Source: Xanthostigma xanthostigma (Eukaryota; Arthropoda; Insecta; Raphidioptera; Raphidiidae). From it: a stretch of DNA of 64,000 nt. Position numbers and translations under genes: made by a program. Numbering within the stretch: position 1 is the first letter of the stretch; each line of letters opens with the position of its first letter. The stretch spans positions 6,820,001 through 6,884,000 of the forward strand of contig OY754465.1 in assembly GCA_963575645.1 (NCBI GenBank). The letters are read 5' to 3'. Positions 1 to 11,400 of this stretch are shown here, piece by piece. The notes under the pieces are model-generated. The model was not told where the DNA came from, did no database searches, and was given only the letters and a program-made list of their open reading frames with translations.

Positions 1-139
1 CTTTTGGTTATTTTTTGCACATTTTTTGCAAAATACGTATGTGCCATATGGCAAATACACTAAAAAAAATGAGAAAAAAAATATAAATTACGTAATCCTT
101 CACAGCTTTCCAAAACTTGTTTTCAAAATATAAGCCTAT

Positions 140-275
140 AGAGTCTGTAACGTGATTCTTAGCCCTTCATTTGGCGTTTATCCGAAACCTTTAGCTTTAA
201 AAATAGCGTCAGGAGAGATGTCACAGTGTTTTGACAAGGATGAAGAGTGCAGGGGGTGTTTGTAGGTTAACGGTT
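140..275. repeat. Fragment (one arm) of TTAA-flanked palindromic MITE, family C
   Basis: This matches the right arm of the palindromes at 27515-27942 and 32211-32610, sharing the stretches around TTCATTTGGCGTTTA, CTTTAGCTTTAAAAATAGCGTC and GATGAAGAGTGCAGGGGGTGTTTG. Only one arm is present, so it is a truncated and diverged copy. Confidence 0.75.
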
Positions 276-977
276 TGAAGATTCTGTGTAGTGGAAATTC
301 TAGTAATGAAGCTATGTTATATAAGTACAAATAAAGTGACAGGTAGCTATGCAAATATGTAAATATTGGCTATGACGACAGCCGCACCCCTGTGTGATAG
401 TGTGCAGAGCAGAAAATGGATATAAAGACCGCATCAAACAAACTACGTCAGTGATTCCCAAGCTAGCGCTGCACTCTCCCAAGACGACATGAATGTGTAT
501 GAGGTTAGAATGATCTGAACCAAAACTATTCCAATAAGCATGATGGCAGTATAAAAGAATCAAAGAATAAATGCTTTTAGAGAAAAATATGTGTTGAAAG
601 GATTCTAAAAAATGACCGAGATTTAATATAAACATTGAGGTTAATAGGATTTTTAATAAAATAAAAGTAGAAAATACTGCAATCGGCCATGTTGATTGAA
701 ACACCGAATGACGTCACGTCTTCTTAAACCAAAAAGAATATAAACACTTGAAGTAAATAATCACTGTGTAAATTGGCAGAAAATATTTTTTCTGCAACTA
801 GGAGGTTCCCTAGATGCTGTTCTGTCATTTTCGGCCATTTTGTAGAGGAATTTTGAATTTTGCCGTTTTTTTGTAAGTGCCCCAGCGTCGTACCGCAACG
901 CGCTAGACCCCTACTCCACTAACTGGATTTGTAGACTACACGAAAAAGAGCATTTCTGCCACCAAGTGCTCCTTGAC
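276..977. other. No supported gene
   Basis: AT-rich sequence. A 130-codon open frame on the minus strand (312-704) has hydrophobic and Cys-rich stretches but no motif I recognise and no clear splice or promoter context. It is not called as a gene. Confidence 0.5.
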
Positions 978-1086
978 CATTTCTGTCACCATCACGCTAA
1001 CTATTATGCCTATTTTGTGAAATTGAAAGAGTTTCTGTCACCATTTCGCTTAGTGTTATGCCTATTTTGTGAAATTGAAAGAGTAA
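978..1086. repeat. Two-copy 52-bp tandem duplication
   Basis: The unit beginning TTCTGTCACCAT and ending TTTTGTGAAATTGAAAGAG occurs at about 981 and again at about 1033, with a few substitutions in its middle. Confidence 0.8.
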
Positions 1087-1344
1087 TGATAGCGTTTAGG
1101 CAACTAGACGTCTTTGCCTCAACATTTTTATTTCATGCCAACAACACATCAAGAAAAAATAATTAAATAAATGATAATTGTGAAGTTAAAATTAATTTGT
1201 TGCAAATAAAAAAAAAACATTTGCAAAAAATAGTAAAACACTCTAGGTAGTGTATTTTATTCATTGGATATAAAAAATGTTAATTTGGGGGGAAATTTTC
1301 AACTTTGAAAAATAATATTTTTGAGAGACACTTACTTACTTCCA

Positions 1345-1615
1345 ATTTTTAACTTTAATTTTAACAATAACAACTTTAAGAACAATTAACTTTAACAATA
1401 ACAACTGTAACAACAATAATTTAAAACTTTTCATATATGAATCTTCTAGATTCTCCGAAGATGGCATAAAGATTGCCGAAACGTCAGACAATAAAATGCA
1501 ATAAAAACCTTCAGTAATTGCTTTGTTTCATCGATTCTATGCCGCCAGGATTTTTCCTTTTTAATCTTCCAACATTGAAACAGGATCATCATCACTCTAA
1601 ATTATTAGAGTTATT
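1345..1615 (+). repeat. Interspersed repeat H, copy 1
   Basis: An AAC-rich run (TTTAACAATAACAAC) is followed by a conserved module CTCCGAAGATGGCATAAAG then GCCGAAACGTCAGACAATAAAATGC, then a tail reaching the CATCATCACTCTAAATTATTA stretch. Copies lie at 31905-32190 and 45387-45530, all plus strand. The module resembles the CTGANGA-hairpin-GAAACG elements discussed in the findings. Element class is unknown. Confidence 0.75.
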
Positions 1616-2362
1616 TTATCACAATTAAAAGAAGAATGTTTTTAATTTACAAAAATGAATGTTTCACTCATTTGTTGTAAGTGGCCAAAGTGGTCAAACT
1701 TAAAGCATACCATAATGGGAATAATTTTTAGAAGCCATTGTAGAAAATGTAGAAAAGCAAAAAAAATACAATAAATCAGTTTTAACCTTACGAGCCCAAA
1801 CTTCATCCATAAACCGTATCGAAAAACAATAATCTCCGTCTGATGCGACAGTATAAATAAAAGATGACGTATGTAAAAAAAATGCCAGGCGCAGACAGAG
1901 TGGTACAAGGTTCATATAAAGAACTCACATATAGTACATAAGAAACGTCAGAAGGGACATAAACTAGGCAAACTTTATTATTTTGTATTAATTATTCCAT
2001 TTTATAAATAAGCTTTCTAGGCAGAAAAAATATTGTACACCTCTCATGCTTCTCAATATCTCCAAACATCAAGAATTTACGGATACACCAATCCTCTAGG
2101 CATTGCATTTTCAATTTCTTATAAATTCGGAAAAAGATAAATTTTTTTACTAATGGGCAAAATTTCAAATTTGAATTTTTTAGATATTTTTATGTTCGGA
2201 AACTTTTTTCAACCCCTAAAACCCACCTTTAAAATAGCCCGATTGAGCCCATTTTAAGTAGGCTTCGCGCGGTGGCGGTTTCCAACATGTGTACCAAATT
2301 TCGTTTAAATCAATTAAGTCTGTCGAGAGTTTCGTGCAAACACACATTCACTTGTACATACA
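1616..2362. other. No supported gene; degenerate repeat tail
   Basis: AT-rich. The stretch 2240-2362 (GCTTCGCGCGGTGGCGGTTT, then ACCAAATTTCGTTTAAATCAATTAAG) reads like the tail of an interspersed element, but no second copy was found here. Confidence 0.4.
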
Positions 2363-2895
2363 TACAGGATGATTTTTAAGTTGATTCCTTTTCTTTTAAC
2401 AGCGTGTAGAAATCAAATAGACGAACAAATATTTCAAGTAACTTTTTTATCAAAACTCAAAAATGAAAGAGAAACGGGCTTTCAAAGTTTTATTAAATTT
2501 TATCAAATCTTGAAGTCGGTCCTGGCGTTATGTTATGTCACTATGGAAATATGTTGTGTCATTATCAAGTATTCACAGAAATTGTTCGAAGTTGTCCCCG
2601 TTTTGTTGGACACAAAGATGCGTGCGTCGTAGTCATGCTTGTAGTAGCGATAAGAGCCTTCCGCGAATTATTTCGAGTGCATTTCCAATTCGTGGTATCA
2701 TTTCTTCGCGTGTGTTAACTAAGCTTTTGAATTAATTAAATAAAATTTAAAAAATTTAATTAAACTTTGAAAGGCTGTTTCTCTATTATTTTTGAATTTT
2801 GATAAAAAAGTTACCTACTGAAAATATTTGTTCGTCTATATTTGATTTCTACACGCTGTTAAAAAATAACAATCAAGTTAAAAATCACTGTGTTA
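2363..2895. mobile_element. Tc1/mariner-like non-autonomous element E, copy 1
   Basis: Inverted termini of about 150 bp start TACAGGATGATTTTTAAGTTGATT on the left and mirror as AATCAAGTTAAAAATCACTGTG on the right. Both arms carry the ATTTCTACACGCTGTTAA stretch. The middle holds a minus-strand remnant of a transposase C terminus (separate entry). A related copy lies at 58793-59060. The TA-type flanks and the coding remnant support an IS630/Tc1/mariner origin. Confidence 0.75.
2573..2707 (-). pseudogene. Mariner-like transposase C-terminal remnant
   Basis: About 45 codons read on the minus strand inside element E. They include LEIIRGRLLSLLQA, then an in-frame TGA where Arg would be expected, then LRRTHLCVQQNGDNFEQFL and a terminal stop. 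The short C-terminal block C-x-Q-x-N-G-G/D-x-F-E-x-x-L ending in a stop is familiar from insect mariner/maT-type DDE transposases. No catalytic Asp or Glu residues remain. The second copy keeps the same last 20 or so codons. Confidence 0.65.
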
Positions 2896-3102
2896 AACAT
2901 TTTCAAAAATGTTGTCAAACTATTCAGGAGGCTAAGAAACACCGAGAAATTATGGTCCGACCCCTAGGTCCCGCCATCCGACCGACGCCAATAGTGTAAA
3001 TGCCTTATGGCAAATATACATAACTGACACTTCTCTATAATCTGTATAAATCTGAAAAACTTAACAAATGAGCATTTGGTAATTGGGATTAAGCATAGAG
3101 AC

Positions 3103-3617
3103 TAGTGATGTGCCGGATCGTTAAAAATGTATATCCGCGGATACGGATCTGAATACGGATATTTGGTTTCAAGTTCCGCGGATACAGATATTAACTTTCT
3201 TAGAGTACGCGGCGGTAAATATTGCACATCGACCTTTGTAAAGAGACTATCTGTTATTGGAAAAAGTTATTGACCTCTTTAAGAGTTAACTCTCATAACA
3301 GATTGTCTCTTTCCAGAGATCGATGTGCAATATTTCATTATAAAGATAGTTTTTTAGTACCTTTGAGTTATGTACTATTGGTATGGTACTCACTACGATA
3401 AATGTTTGCAATATAAAGGTGCCAAATACGATTTTAAATAAAAAATATTCTGAATGGAATTTAACAGTTTTTCATTATTACCTAATCACCTATATATATA
3501 AAATTTCATCTATGAATTGAAAATTAATAAGGTAAAAGATCCTCCAAAAACTAACGGATACGGATACGGATCTTTCTTCTCTCTCGGATATGGATACGGA
3601 TATCCGGCACATCACTA
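3103..3617. mobile_element. hAT-type MITE (TAGTGATGTGCCGGAT termini)
   Basis: Terminal inverted repeats read TAGTGATGTGCCGGAT at the left and the reverse complement of GATATCCGGCACATCACTA at the right. It is flanked by 8-bp target duplications ATAGAGAC (3095-3102) and ATAGAGAT (3618-3625), 7 of 8 identical. Inside is a second inverted repeat (about 3209-3340; ATTGCACATCGA mirrored as TCGATGTGCAATA). No transposase coding sequence. Confidence 0.85.
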
Positions 3618-3625
3618 ATAGAGAT

Positions 3626-4445
3626 ATAAGTAACTAGAGTTCGCTAGTTCGTTTGCTTGCTCCTCAGTCGAGAGAGAGAACGCTGCAGAAAGTCCAGAAA
3701 ACCAGATATTTGTTTACTCAAATCAGCATTGCTTTGTATCATACCATAGTGATAAGGAACTGTTCTCTCTCTGAATTGCAAACAATTTCACGGCACAATC
3801 GCGTACTCTAGTCTAATATAGCTATGGGTTTAATCGAACCGACTGAAATCGATGCCGTGTCGATAAAGGAATCCGAGTCGCTACTGAGGTAGTGTCTACA
3901 CCTCCATCTAGTAATATCTGGATTATAGGCGATTCAATGTTTGCTCTATGTATTTAGAAAAGCGGAATAAATAGGTAAATAAACATTATTATCCTCCGTT
4001 TCAGCGTACATGCCGGAGCGATGTACCGCAATGTTATACTAAACGCTAAATAAATTATTATATAGGTAATTTCTATTTGATATTGTCGTTGTTATGTACT
4101 AACAAGATGGCACAATTTCAAGTTGACACTATTGCGATCTCGGAATGAACATGGAATTCAAGAATGGTTGAAATAATTATTAGATAATTGTTGTTATATT
4201 TTAAATATTATAGCCTAGTTGAAAAACTATTTTTTTAATTAGTTATAGGTAGTACTTGTAGAATCCTGACGAATGACGTCACGCCTTGTTCAATAGATGG
4301 TCAATTTTTAATGAACTATTTACTTTGTTATGTTTAATATTTTAAAAATAAAAAAATACGGTAATTTATTTTCCCCATTAATCTATTCCAATAATTAGTA
4401 GGTAAAAAATGGAACAATATCCAAATTTTGGATTTTGCCTTCAGA
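3626..4445. other. No supported gene
   Basis: AT-rich sequence with no recognised coding, RNA or repeat feature. Confidence 0.5.
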
Positions 4446-4815
4446 ACGTAATAATGGTATACTTTTTATAACGGCTTATTATTCTATTTATTATTTCAAG
4501 AAAGTTTGGTTAAAAATTTTTTTTTATAAACTTTATAGTTTCGGAAATATTTTGAAAATAAAAAAAAATCATCCGCTCCTTTGTTTTATGAATCTGTCAA
4601 AAAGAAACTAGTTCGGCATGCTTTGATTAATTTTTACATGTCGTGGAACATATGTAGGTAACCATGGCAACGAATAGCAAACATTATATTGAATACTAGC
4701 CATTACCCGCGTCACCTCACACGATATCAAATTTTTTTTTTCTTTATTATAATCAAATGTCAACATTTTTGAAGTTGGAATGGTCCCGTCGCCCAATTGG
4801 CTGGAATTTTTTCGA
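4446..4815 (+). mobile_element. MITE family A, partial copy 1
   Basis: Matches the right half of the ~640-bp family A, from ATAATGGTATACTTTTTATAACGGC to the terminal GGTCCCGTCGCCCAATTGGCTGGAATTTTT. The left end is missing. Confidence 0.8.
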
Positions 4816-4863
4816 TCAAAGCAACTGCATATTTCTCTCATTTTCGATTTTAGAGCTACGAAA

Positions 4864-5325
4864 GTTTTCAATAAATAAAATTATCAACCAATTTTTCAGA
4901 CAATATATAAACAAAAAATATAATTAATACATTAACGTTTCGATCCGGATTTGGATCTTCTTCAGAACGGATCTAAAAAATATAAAAAAATAATTAATAT
5001 TTAATTCTAATTCGCTTTATATAAAATTCTTTCAAAATAATTAATTAGTATCAAAATATTGAAAAAATAATAATTATTATTATAGATTATTATTTTTTCA
5101 ATATTTTGATTCTAATTAATTATTTTGAAAGAATTTTATATAAAGCGAATTAGAAATTAAATATTAATTATTTTTTATATTATTTAGATCCGTTCTGAAG
5201 AAGATCCAAATCCGGTTCGAAACGTTAATGTATTAATTATATATTTTGTTAATACTTATATTGTCTGAAAAATTGGTCGATAATTTTATTTATTGAAGAG
5301 TTCTAATCAGACGTTAATCAAAGAT
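4864..5325. mobile_element. Foldback element with shared CAATAAATAAAATTATC termini
   Basis: Long imperfect palindrome. The left arm begins TCAATAAATAAAATTATCAACCAATTTTTCAGAC, mirrored at the right as GTCTGAAAAATTGGTCGATAATTTTATTTATTGAAG. Each arm carries a CTGAAGAAGATCCAAATCCGG...CGAAACG module in opposite orientation. Other members with the same termini: 11336-11400 (half), 14540-14870 (carrying U6) and 36406-36713. Confidence 0.8.
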
Positions 5326-6383
5326 TTGCAACGAAAGTTTATCGTAAACAAACATCTTTATATCTACATATTATTACAGAGAGTTGGTATTTTGAAAATA
5401 TTGGAGAAGAACTGGAGCGATTTTGGTAAAACTCGGTACTTTATTCGAATCCCAAACTTCTAAACTATATTACTTTTAAACTTATAAATTATATCTTTTT
5501 TCCCTCGGCTAACGTCGGGCATTCAAAACTATTATTGACGCAAGCGACACCGCGGGGAAAAGCTAATATGGCATAAAATACTCGAGAAGATGTGAATCGA
5601 CGTTTTCTCGAATATTTTTCAAACTTATTTTACGTAATACATAGTTGTTTGCCAGGCAATGTTTTACATATGACATGAATATTTATTGAATTTTTACTGG
5701 AATGCGACTATTCTATTAATATCAGTATGAATGTATTGTATCAATACCAAATGTATTAACCATTACCTAATACAGCAGATGTCGTCAAAAATAAATCAAC
5801 AGAAATAAAAATAGCGAATGGATATGAGTTAAGTTCAGAAAGAAAATGCTTTAGTTTTATTTTAATTTTTGAAATAAAAACTTCTTTAGCGGCGTTGTAC
5901 ACTTTTTTTGTAATGGGTAAAAAATGTTAAAGTCGCGTCAGGAAAAGTAAGAACTGGGTGAGACTCTCTAAGTGATAGTAATTGCCAGATACTTTTTACA
6001 CAACGTTAGACATCTAGCGATGAAATATCGTACATAAAAATGCAATCTATGATACAAACCATTTTATTTACAAGTGTTGCCAATAAATAAACAATGCTTC
6101 TAAATGCAAAAAATTAAGACGTTAATATTCAAGTTTTCACTTCTGCCGGAACTCCCGGAGTGCAACCCGTCTTTTTTTTTTAAACACTCCTCGACTTACG
6201 TTACAAAATTGATCTTCACGAAAAGAGATTTTATTTTAACGCGATAATATATAGCCTATGTCCATTCTGAAGGTCCATTTTAAATATTGGTGAAAAAAAA
6301 ATTTGAAATCGGATGAGTAGTTTCGGAGATTACCATCCGCATATACACAAAATCACAAAATTCGCACTCTGTTTATAATATTA
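5326..6383. other. No supported gene; Helitron-like end near 6375
   Basis: AT-rich sequence. The right edge (TTTATAATATTAGTATAG) is the reverse complement of the lepidopteran Helitron 5' terminus, so the 6240-6391 stretch (CGGATGAGTAGTTTCGGAGATTA) may be a degraded minus-strand Helitron end into which the adjacent hAT element inserted. Confidence 0.4.
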
Positions 6384-6391
6384 GTATAGCT

Positions 6392-6928
6392 CAGTGATTC
6401 CCAAAGTGGTCTATATCGACCCCCAGGGGTCTACGACAACTTGCAAGGGATCCATATCAGGAGGAAGAAAAATTGGGGGTCCATGAAATGAAAATGGGGG
6501 GCAACGATAGTGAATCTCCTAACAAAAAAATAAACAAACTGGACATCGTTAACCGAAGAGATTTGAGATTAAATCTAACTAAATTGATGCCAAATGTTGA
6601 AAATTTATTATTAAAGCATCAGGTTCATCCCTCACACTAAAAGCATTTATTTTTTGCTTAGTTATTTTATGTAACAGAAATTAAATTTTAATTTGGTTCG
6701 TTTTAATGCGAATCTAATTAATAAATGTATAAAACTAGACATTTCACACTACATTTCACTACCGTTTAAATTTAAATCGTTCAAAGTGAGTAGCACTATA
6801 CCGGTTGTCAAAAATACATTTGAAATTAATGAATTTGCAAAAAATCAATATCAGATAAGCAGGGGGTCTACCCAAAACCGAAAAACATGGCAAGTGGTCT
6901 ACGAGACAAAAAAGTTTGGGAACCTCTG
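6392..6928. mobile_element. hAT-type non-autonomous element with perfect 8-bp TSD
   Basis: Termini CAGTGATTCCCAAAGTGGTC and, at the right, the reverse complement of AAAAAGTTTGGGAACCTCTG. The 8-bp duplication GTATAGCT flanks it perfectly (6384-6391 and 6929-6936). Internal sequence has no recognisable transposase. The CAGNGGTTCCCAA ends and GGGGGTCTA words are typical of hAT (Buster/Charlie-like) elements. Confidence 0.9.
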
Positions 6929-6936
6929 GTATAGCT

Positions 6937-9017
6937 GATATAGATAATACTCGTATAGAGCAATTTGTTGAAAACCGCAAACAGTAGCCAGTAGGTTGTC
7001 GATGTGCCAAAATTTTGACATTATTTTTTTAAGTCATCGAAAACGCTAAATTTTCCAAAAATGCGGATTATTCACAAATTTCCTCAAAATACGTAAAAAC
7101 TTTTCGTCTTTTACTATCATTTTTTTTTTAATCTAACAAATCAGAAATCACATATACACGTCATAGCAAGTGGTGTAAAATTACTTTATTACTATCTCAC
7201 TTTGTATGCACGACCCCGTAATTTTTTTTAAAGAACTCCTTCCAAACGCCTTCCTTTTTCCACTGCACAGAAAACGCCATCGCATCGACACGACCCCGTA
7301 ATTATCTTTTGAAGAACTCCCCCAAATGCCTTCCCCTTTTCACTGCGCAAAAAATAAATTGATAAAAATTTATTTTCCGCACTTAAAACGGCTAATAACA
7401 CTGTTATATAAAATAGTAATTGTGTATTTCCAATGGATATTTTGCACATCGAGTTGTCATACTCTAACCGCGTAATATTATATTATGTTAGAAAGACAAA
7501 TATTATTTTTGGGCTGTGTATATGTTTATTATTATTGTCTCTATTGTAATTATGCTGAAAAAATATAGACATTAATTTTTATGCAGTATTATTTTGGAAA
7601 ATTTTAAGGAGGTTGAGCCGTTTTACGAAGATAATGAAACAAATCTAAATAAAGTTTTTTGATAGATTTTTTTATGACAAAATTTTCTGTAAAAAATCCA
7701 AAGTCATTAGGAGATTTATAAAGTTAAAAATTAAAAAAACTTTTACATGTAGTCTTATGGAAAATATGTCAACCTAGCATGCAAACGATACATTTTAATT
7801 TCTTGCAAATAACCAAATAATGTCAGCAGTTCCGAAAACTAACTATGTAAAGCGTCGATGTCTTAGTCTTACCCATAGTTTAATATTGTTTCCAATTTAA
7901 TTAGGAGACTTTTAATCATTAAAAAAAATTATTAAACCTTAGCACTTTTCGATTATTGACTTTTATTCTTGACAATTTTAACAATTTTAACTGAATTTTC
8001 AACTTTTTAATGATTGAATTTTAATTTTTATCAGTTCTAATTTCTTTTTTTAATTATTTACTGCAAAAAAATATGTAAAATACAGATATTTACGTAAATT
8101 TATTTTTTCTAACCTAACTTTGTACAAAAAATTCAAAAGTTAGTCCATTAAGTAAAATACTGAAATAATTAATTAATATTTAAAAAAAATGATTTATTTA
8201 TGCCTTTATGACAATAATTTATTGGTATCGTCGACTTATAACCTTTTGTAAAAATTTATTATAGAAAAGTTCCCATTTAGAATTCTACTTACTTTTGATT
8301 GGGACTGTAACGCATCAACCTCCTTAAGCTATCCAAAAACGAACTATACGAAAAAATTAACATGCAGTTAAGATAGCGAAATAATAGTTTGCTGTGAAAC
8401 AACGTAACAGCTAGTTTAAAAAAAAAACAACAAAATGTATTTTTCTATAACAACGTAAGTATAACTTCCATAATATTGATTGAAAATAAATCATTCTACA
8501 ATCACACGCCATCTTTCCTAATTCCTCATTGTGTAATAGCTTTGTTTCCTTTCAATCGACTTACGGAATTTTAATGACTCTATTCTTGTACTACAATTAT
8601 AAAATAATTATGTTACACCTAGAATCAAGCGTATTCTGTATTCAAAATAATAATGTTTAAATTGATATAATATGTTGAGCGGGTTATTTGAACTTCGGTT
8701 TTATATCTGAAAATAATATTGCTTTATCTGCTTTTTAAACGCTTTTATCTAGCTTGACTCCGTATATTTCTTTATATCTTTGTTTCTGTGTTTCTTTGTT
8801 TCAAATCTTGGCACAGCTTTTTTTGTTTGATTAAGAGGAAAATATTATCAAAAAAAAGAATGTTTAGAATTCTGACTTCTACCATTTCTGACATGTTCCT
8901 AAAATATTTTTAATTTTTGTCGATTTTAAGTCATGCAGACAAAAAAAAAATTGATCACTCTGATATTATTTTAAATCGCTGGTAAAGTCAAAAGTGTAGC
9001 CCCTGCTATATTTAATA
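6937..9017. other. No supported gene; AT-rich
   Basis: About 2 kb of AT-rich DNA with a two-copy tandem repeat (7205-7350, listed separately) and poly-A/T runs. No exon-like frame seen. Confidence 0.5.
7205..7350. repeat. Two-copy tandem repeat of ~80 bp
   Basis: CACGACCCCGTAATT followed by GAAGAACTCC..CCAAA.GCCTTCC....CACTGC.CA occurs twice in a row, the copies differing by scattered substitutions and small indels. Confidence 0.75.
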
Positions 9018-9681
9018 CTAGCGGTCCCGCCCGGTTTCACCCGGGTGCAAAAGGAAGGGCATGAGTACGCACATTCATCTTAGTTTACCGAGATGAATGT
9101 CCAAACTTCATAATGATCGGCGTTACCGTTCAAAAGTTTTTGTCGTTAAAAAGCAGTATTTATATACTTTTTTTAAGTAATAAATTTCTTTTAATATAAT
9201 AAATATTTAATTGAAAACACAGGAAAATTATTTTTATATACAGGTGCCTAATTAGATTTATTTAATTTTAATTAGTCGTAATCAAATTTTAAAAAGTTTA
9301 AATGTAAACCTTAGAAGAAAGCAATGTAGAAAATAAAAAAAATAAAAATATTTTCGCCAACGTGGGGCTTGAACCTTAGACCCTGGCACTAAGAGTCGTA
9401 CACTCTACCGACTGAGCTATTCAGGCTTGTACACTTGAACGCTAATATTGCAGCATTTTACCTAATAATATTTGTCGGACGGACTAATTTAGAGACACAT
9501 CTTGCAACATTTTTCATTTATGTTCCGCTCCAATTAGTCGTAGCGTAATATTATATAGCCTATAGCCTTCCTCGATAAATAGCCTATCCAACAAAAAAAA
9601 TTTCAACTCGAACCAGCACTTTCTGAGATTAGCGCGTTCAAACAAACAAACAAAGTCTTCAGCTTTATATATTAGTATAGA
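9018..9681 (-). mobile_element. Non-autonomous Helitron, long form with internal tRNA-like block
   Basis: On the minus strand it starts TCTATACTAATATATAAAGC and ends in a GC-rich hairpin zone (CACCCGGGTGAAACCGGGCGGGACCG) followed by CTAG. These ends are the Helitron signature (5' TC, 3' hairpin plus CTRR). The body contains the TTTGTTTGTTTGAACGCGC block, a tRNA-Lys-like segment (9355-9426) and the AACGGTAACGCCGATCATTATGAA block. Copies at 18256-18826 (long form), and 10398-10739, 28459-28789 and 36026-36355 (short forms). Confidence 0.8.
9355..9426 (-). repeat. tRNA-Lys(CTT)-like segment inside Helitron
   Basis: The minus strand reads GCCTGAATAGCTCAGTCGG, then TAGAGTGTACGACTCTTAGT and a GGTTCAAGCCCC T-arm, with anticodon-loop triplet CTT. 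The A and B box regions are recognisable, but the acceptor stem does not pair well, so this is a tRNA-derived (SINE-like) block rather than a working tRNA. A diverged copy sits at the same relative place in the Helitron at 18256-18826. Confidence 0.65.
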
Positions 9682-9894
9682 TTCAATGATAAAAAAATAA
9701 ATAGAGAAAATACCAAAAAAAAATAACAAGGGAAATGGATGTAAAAACAAAACTTAACGGTGCTGATCGGATTCGAACCAGTGAGTATGAAGCAGCCGTG
9801 GTATTACTACCGAATTCGATGTACCGAAATTATTTTTTATGGTGCGTATAACGACTAGAGCCTATTAACCTACTATAACTGTACGGTAAATTAT

Positions 9895-9899
<5 letters not shown>

Positions 9900-9933
<34 letters not shown>

Positions 9934-10156
9934 GGTATATCCAATTGTATATATCCACATATATAGAGCATATGCACATATACAAGAGAATATCACTTGG
10001 GGATGGCACTACCTCTTAGTATCTGGCCAGTAAATTTAAATATCAAAGCTGGGTCTAAACGACAAACACAAAATATCCATGAGCAGAGGTGGGATTCGAA
10101 CCCACGACAGTGCGATCCAAAGGCCAGCACGCTGACCATTACACCACGCTGTCCTC
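9900..10156 (-). mobile_element. Complete tRNA-Gln-type SINE with 11-bp TSD
   Basis: The minus strand begins with a tRNA-like head (GGACAGCGTGGTGTAATGG, anticodon-loop TTG, GGTTCGAATCCCACC), has a ~160-bp body, and ends in a long poly-A (poly-T on the plus strand, 9900-9927). Flanked by the perfect duplication AATTATAATTT (9889-9899 and 10157-10167). This is an intact retroposition by an LINE-type mechanism. Confidence 0.88.
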
Positions 10157-10319
10157 AATTATAATTTAATATGCTAATGATAGGAACTTTATTAGCTCTC
10201 ATAATAGCAGGTTATATTTCTAGTGCGTGATGACTAATATTTGACAAATGTAACAATATAATAAAAACAAGGGTCAGCAAGTTTTAACAGTAACATGAAC
10301 CATAATATTATCACACACG

Positions 10320-10341
10320 AGATAGATAGATAGATAGATAG
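10320..10341. repeat. (GATA)n microsatellite
   Basis: Five or more perfect GATA units immediately before TTTATTCATC. Confidence 0.95.
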
Positions 10342-10397
10342 TTTATTCATCATAGCGTCAAAACATAGTTTGAATATGACAAGTCATATAGACGGTA

Positions 10398-10739
10398 TTG
10401 CGGTTATGCCCGGTTTTACCCGGGTGCAAAAGAACGAATAGAGAAGAGAGGAACATGAGTAAGTACATTCACCTAAGTTTACCGAGATGAATGTTGTGTC
10501 CAAATTTCATGATGATCGGAGTTACCGTTCAAAAGTTTTTAACGAACGGACAAATTTTGAGTTAATTTTGCAACATTTTTCATTGATGCTCCGCTCCTAT
10601 TGGTTGTAGCGTGATACATAGCCTATTGCTTTCTTCGATAAATGGGCTAACCAACAATTTTTTTTTTAATTCGAACCAGTAATTCCTGAGACCAAATAAA
10701 CAAACAAACAAACTCTTCTGCTTTATATATTAGTATAGA
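10398..10739 (-). mobile_element. Non-autonomous Helitron, short form
   Basis: Minus-strand 5' end ATCTATACTAATATATAAAGC at about 10739; GC-rich CACCCGGGTAAAACCGGGC zone near 10400. The terminal CTAG is not intact here. It lacks the tRNA-like block present in the long forms. Confidence 0.7.
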
Positions 10740-11151
10740 TTATTTGTATCCCATATATTATGGCTGATTTTCACATGATTATCAACACTTTTGACAGTTC
10801 ATTTTTTTACTTCTAATTATAGGCGGTTAGACTATGATTTACTATGGAAATGGTAGTAAAACTACGTTTATTTTAATTTACGAAACTTTACGGTACTAGT
10901 GTTAAATATATGCAGCCATGGAAAGCAGCAATTTTATAGGGGCTGTGTGAAAAAAATAATAAAAGTAATTTCTGACAATTAAATTACTGAACATTTTTTA
11001 ATAAAATTCAGTAGATGAGTTTTTTAATTTCTTTTAAACTGTTATCTACTTGCTCTTTTATTTATTTATTTATCTGTTATATTGTTATTATTTTATTCGC
11101 CACTGTATGACTGCGGCTACACAGTACCTCTTCTGTCATTGCCGAAATAAC

Positions 11152-11188
11152 TATTATTATTATTTATTATTATTATTATTATTATTAA
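11152..11188. repeat. (ATT)n microsatellite
   Basis: Nearly uninterrupted ATT/TTA repeat within 11147-11188. Confidence 0.9.
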
Positions 11189-11335
11189 TAGTCTGTTGTT
11201 ACAGTAATTAACGCAAATAAAAATAAACTAATCCATCAAAAATTACGTCCTGTATAGCTCGAACGTAGGTACTACGTACAGATCAACCGACAACTATTAT
11301 TCGAGATTTTCAATTGCAATTTTAGGAATCAAACC

Positions 11336-11400
11336 TTTGATTGACGTCTGATTACTCTTCAATAAATAAAATTATCGACCAATTTTTCAGACAACATATT
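11336..11400. repeat. Half of foldback-family terminus
   Basis: TTTGATTGACGTCTGATTAC, then CTTCAATAAATAAAATTATCGACCAATTTTTCAGAC, matches the terminal sequence of the foldback elements at 4864, 14540 and 36406. No opposing arm was seen nearby. Confidence 0.75.

Noticed and set aside
312-704. 130-codon open frame on the minus strand
   Set aside because: No recognised motif, no repeat-family protein similarity, no promoter or splice context; length is unremarkable for 64 kb searched in six frames.
9355-9426. A functional tRNA-Lys gene
   Set aside because: Acceptor stem does not pair, the segment recurs in another Helitron copy in diverged form, and no terminator T-run follows.
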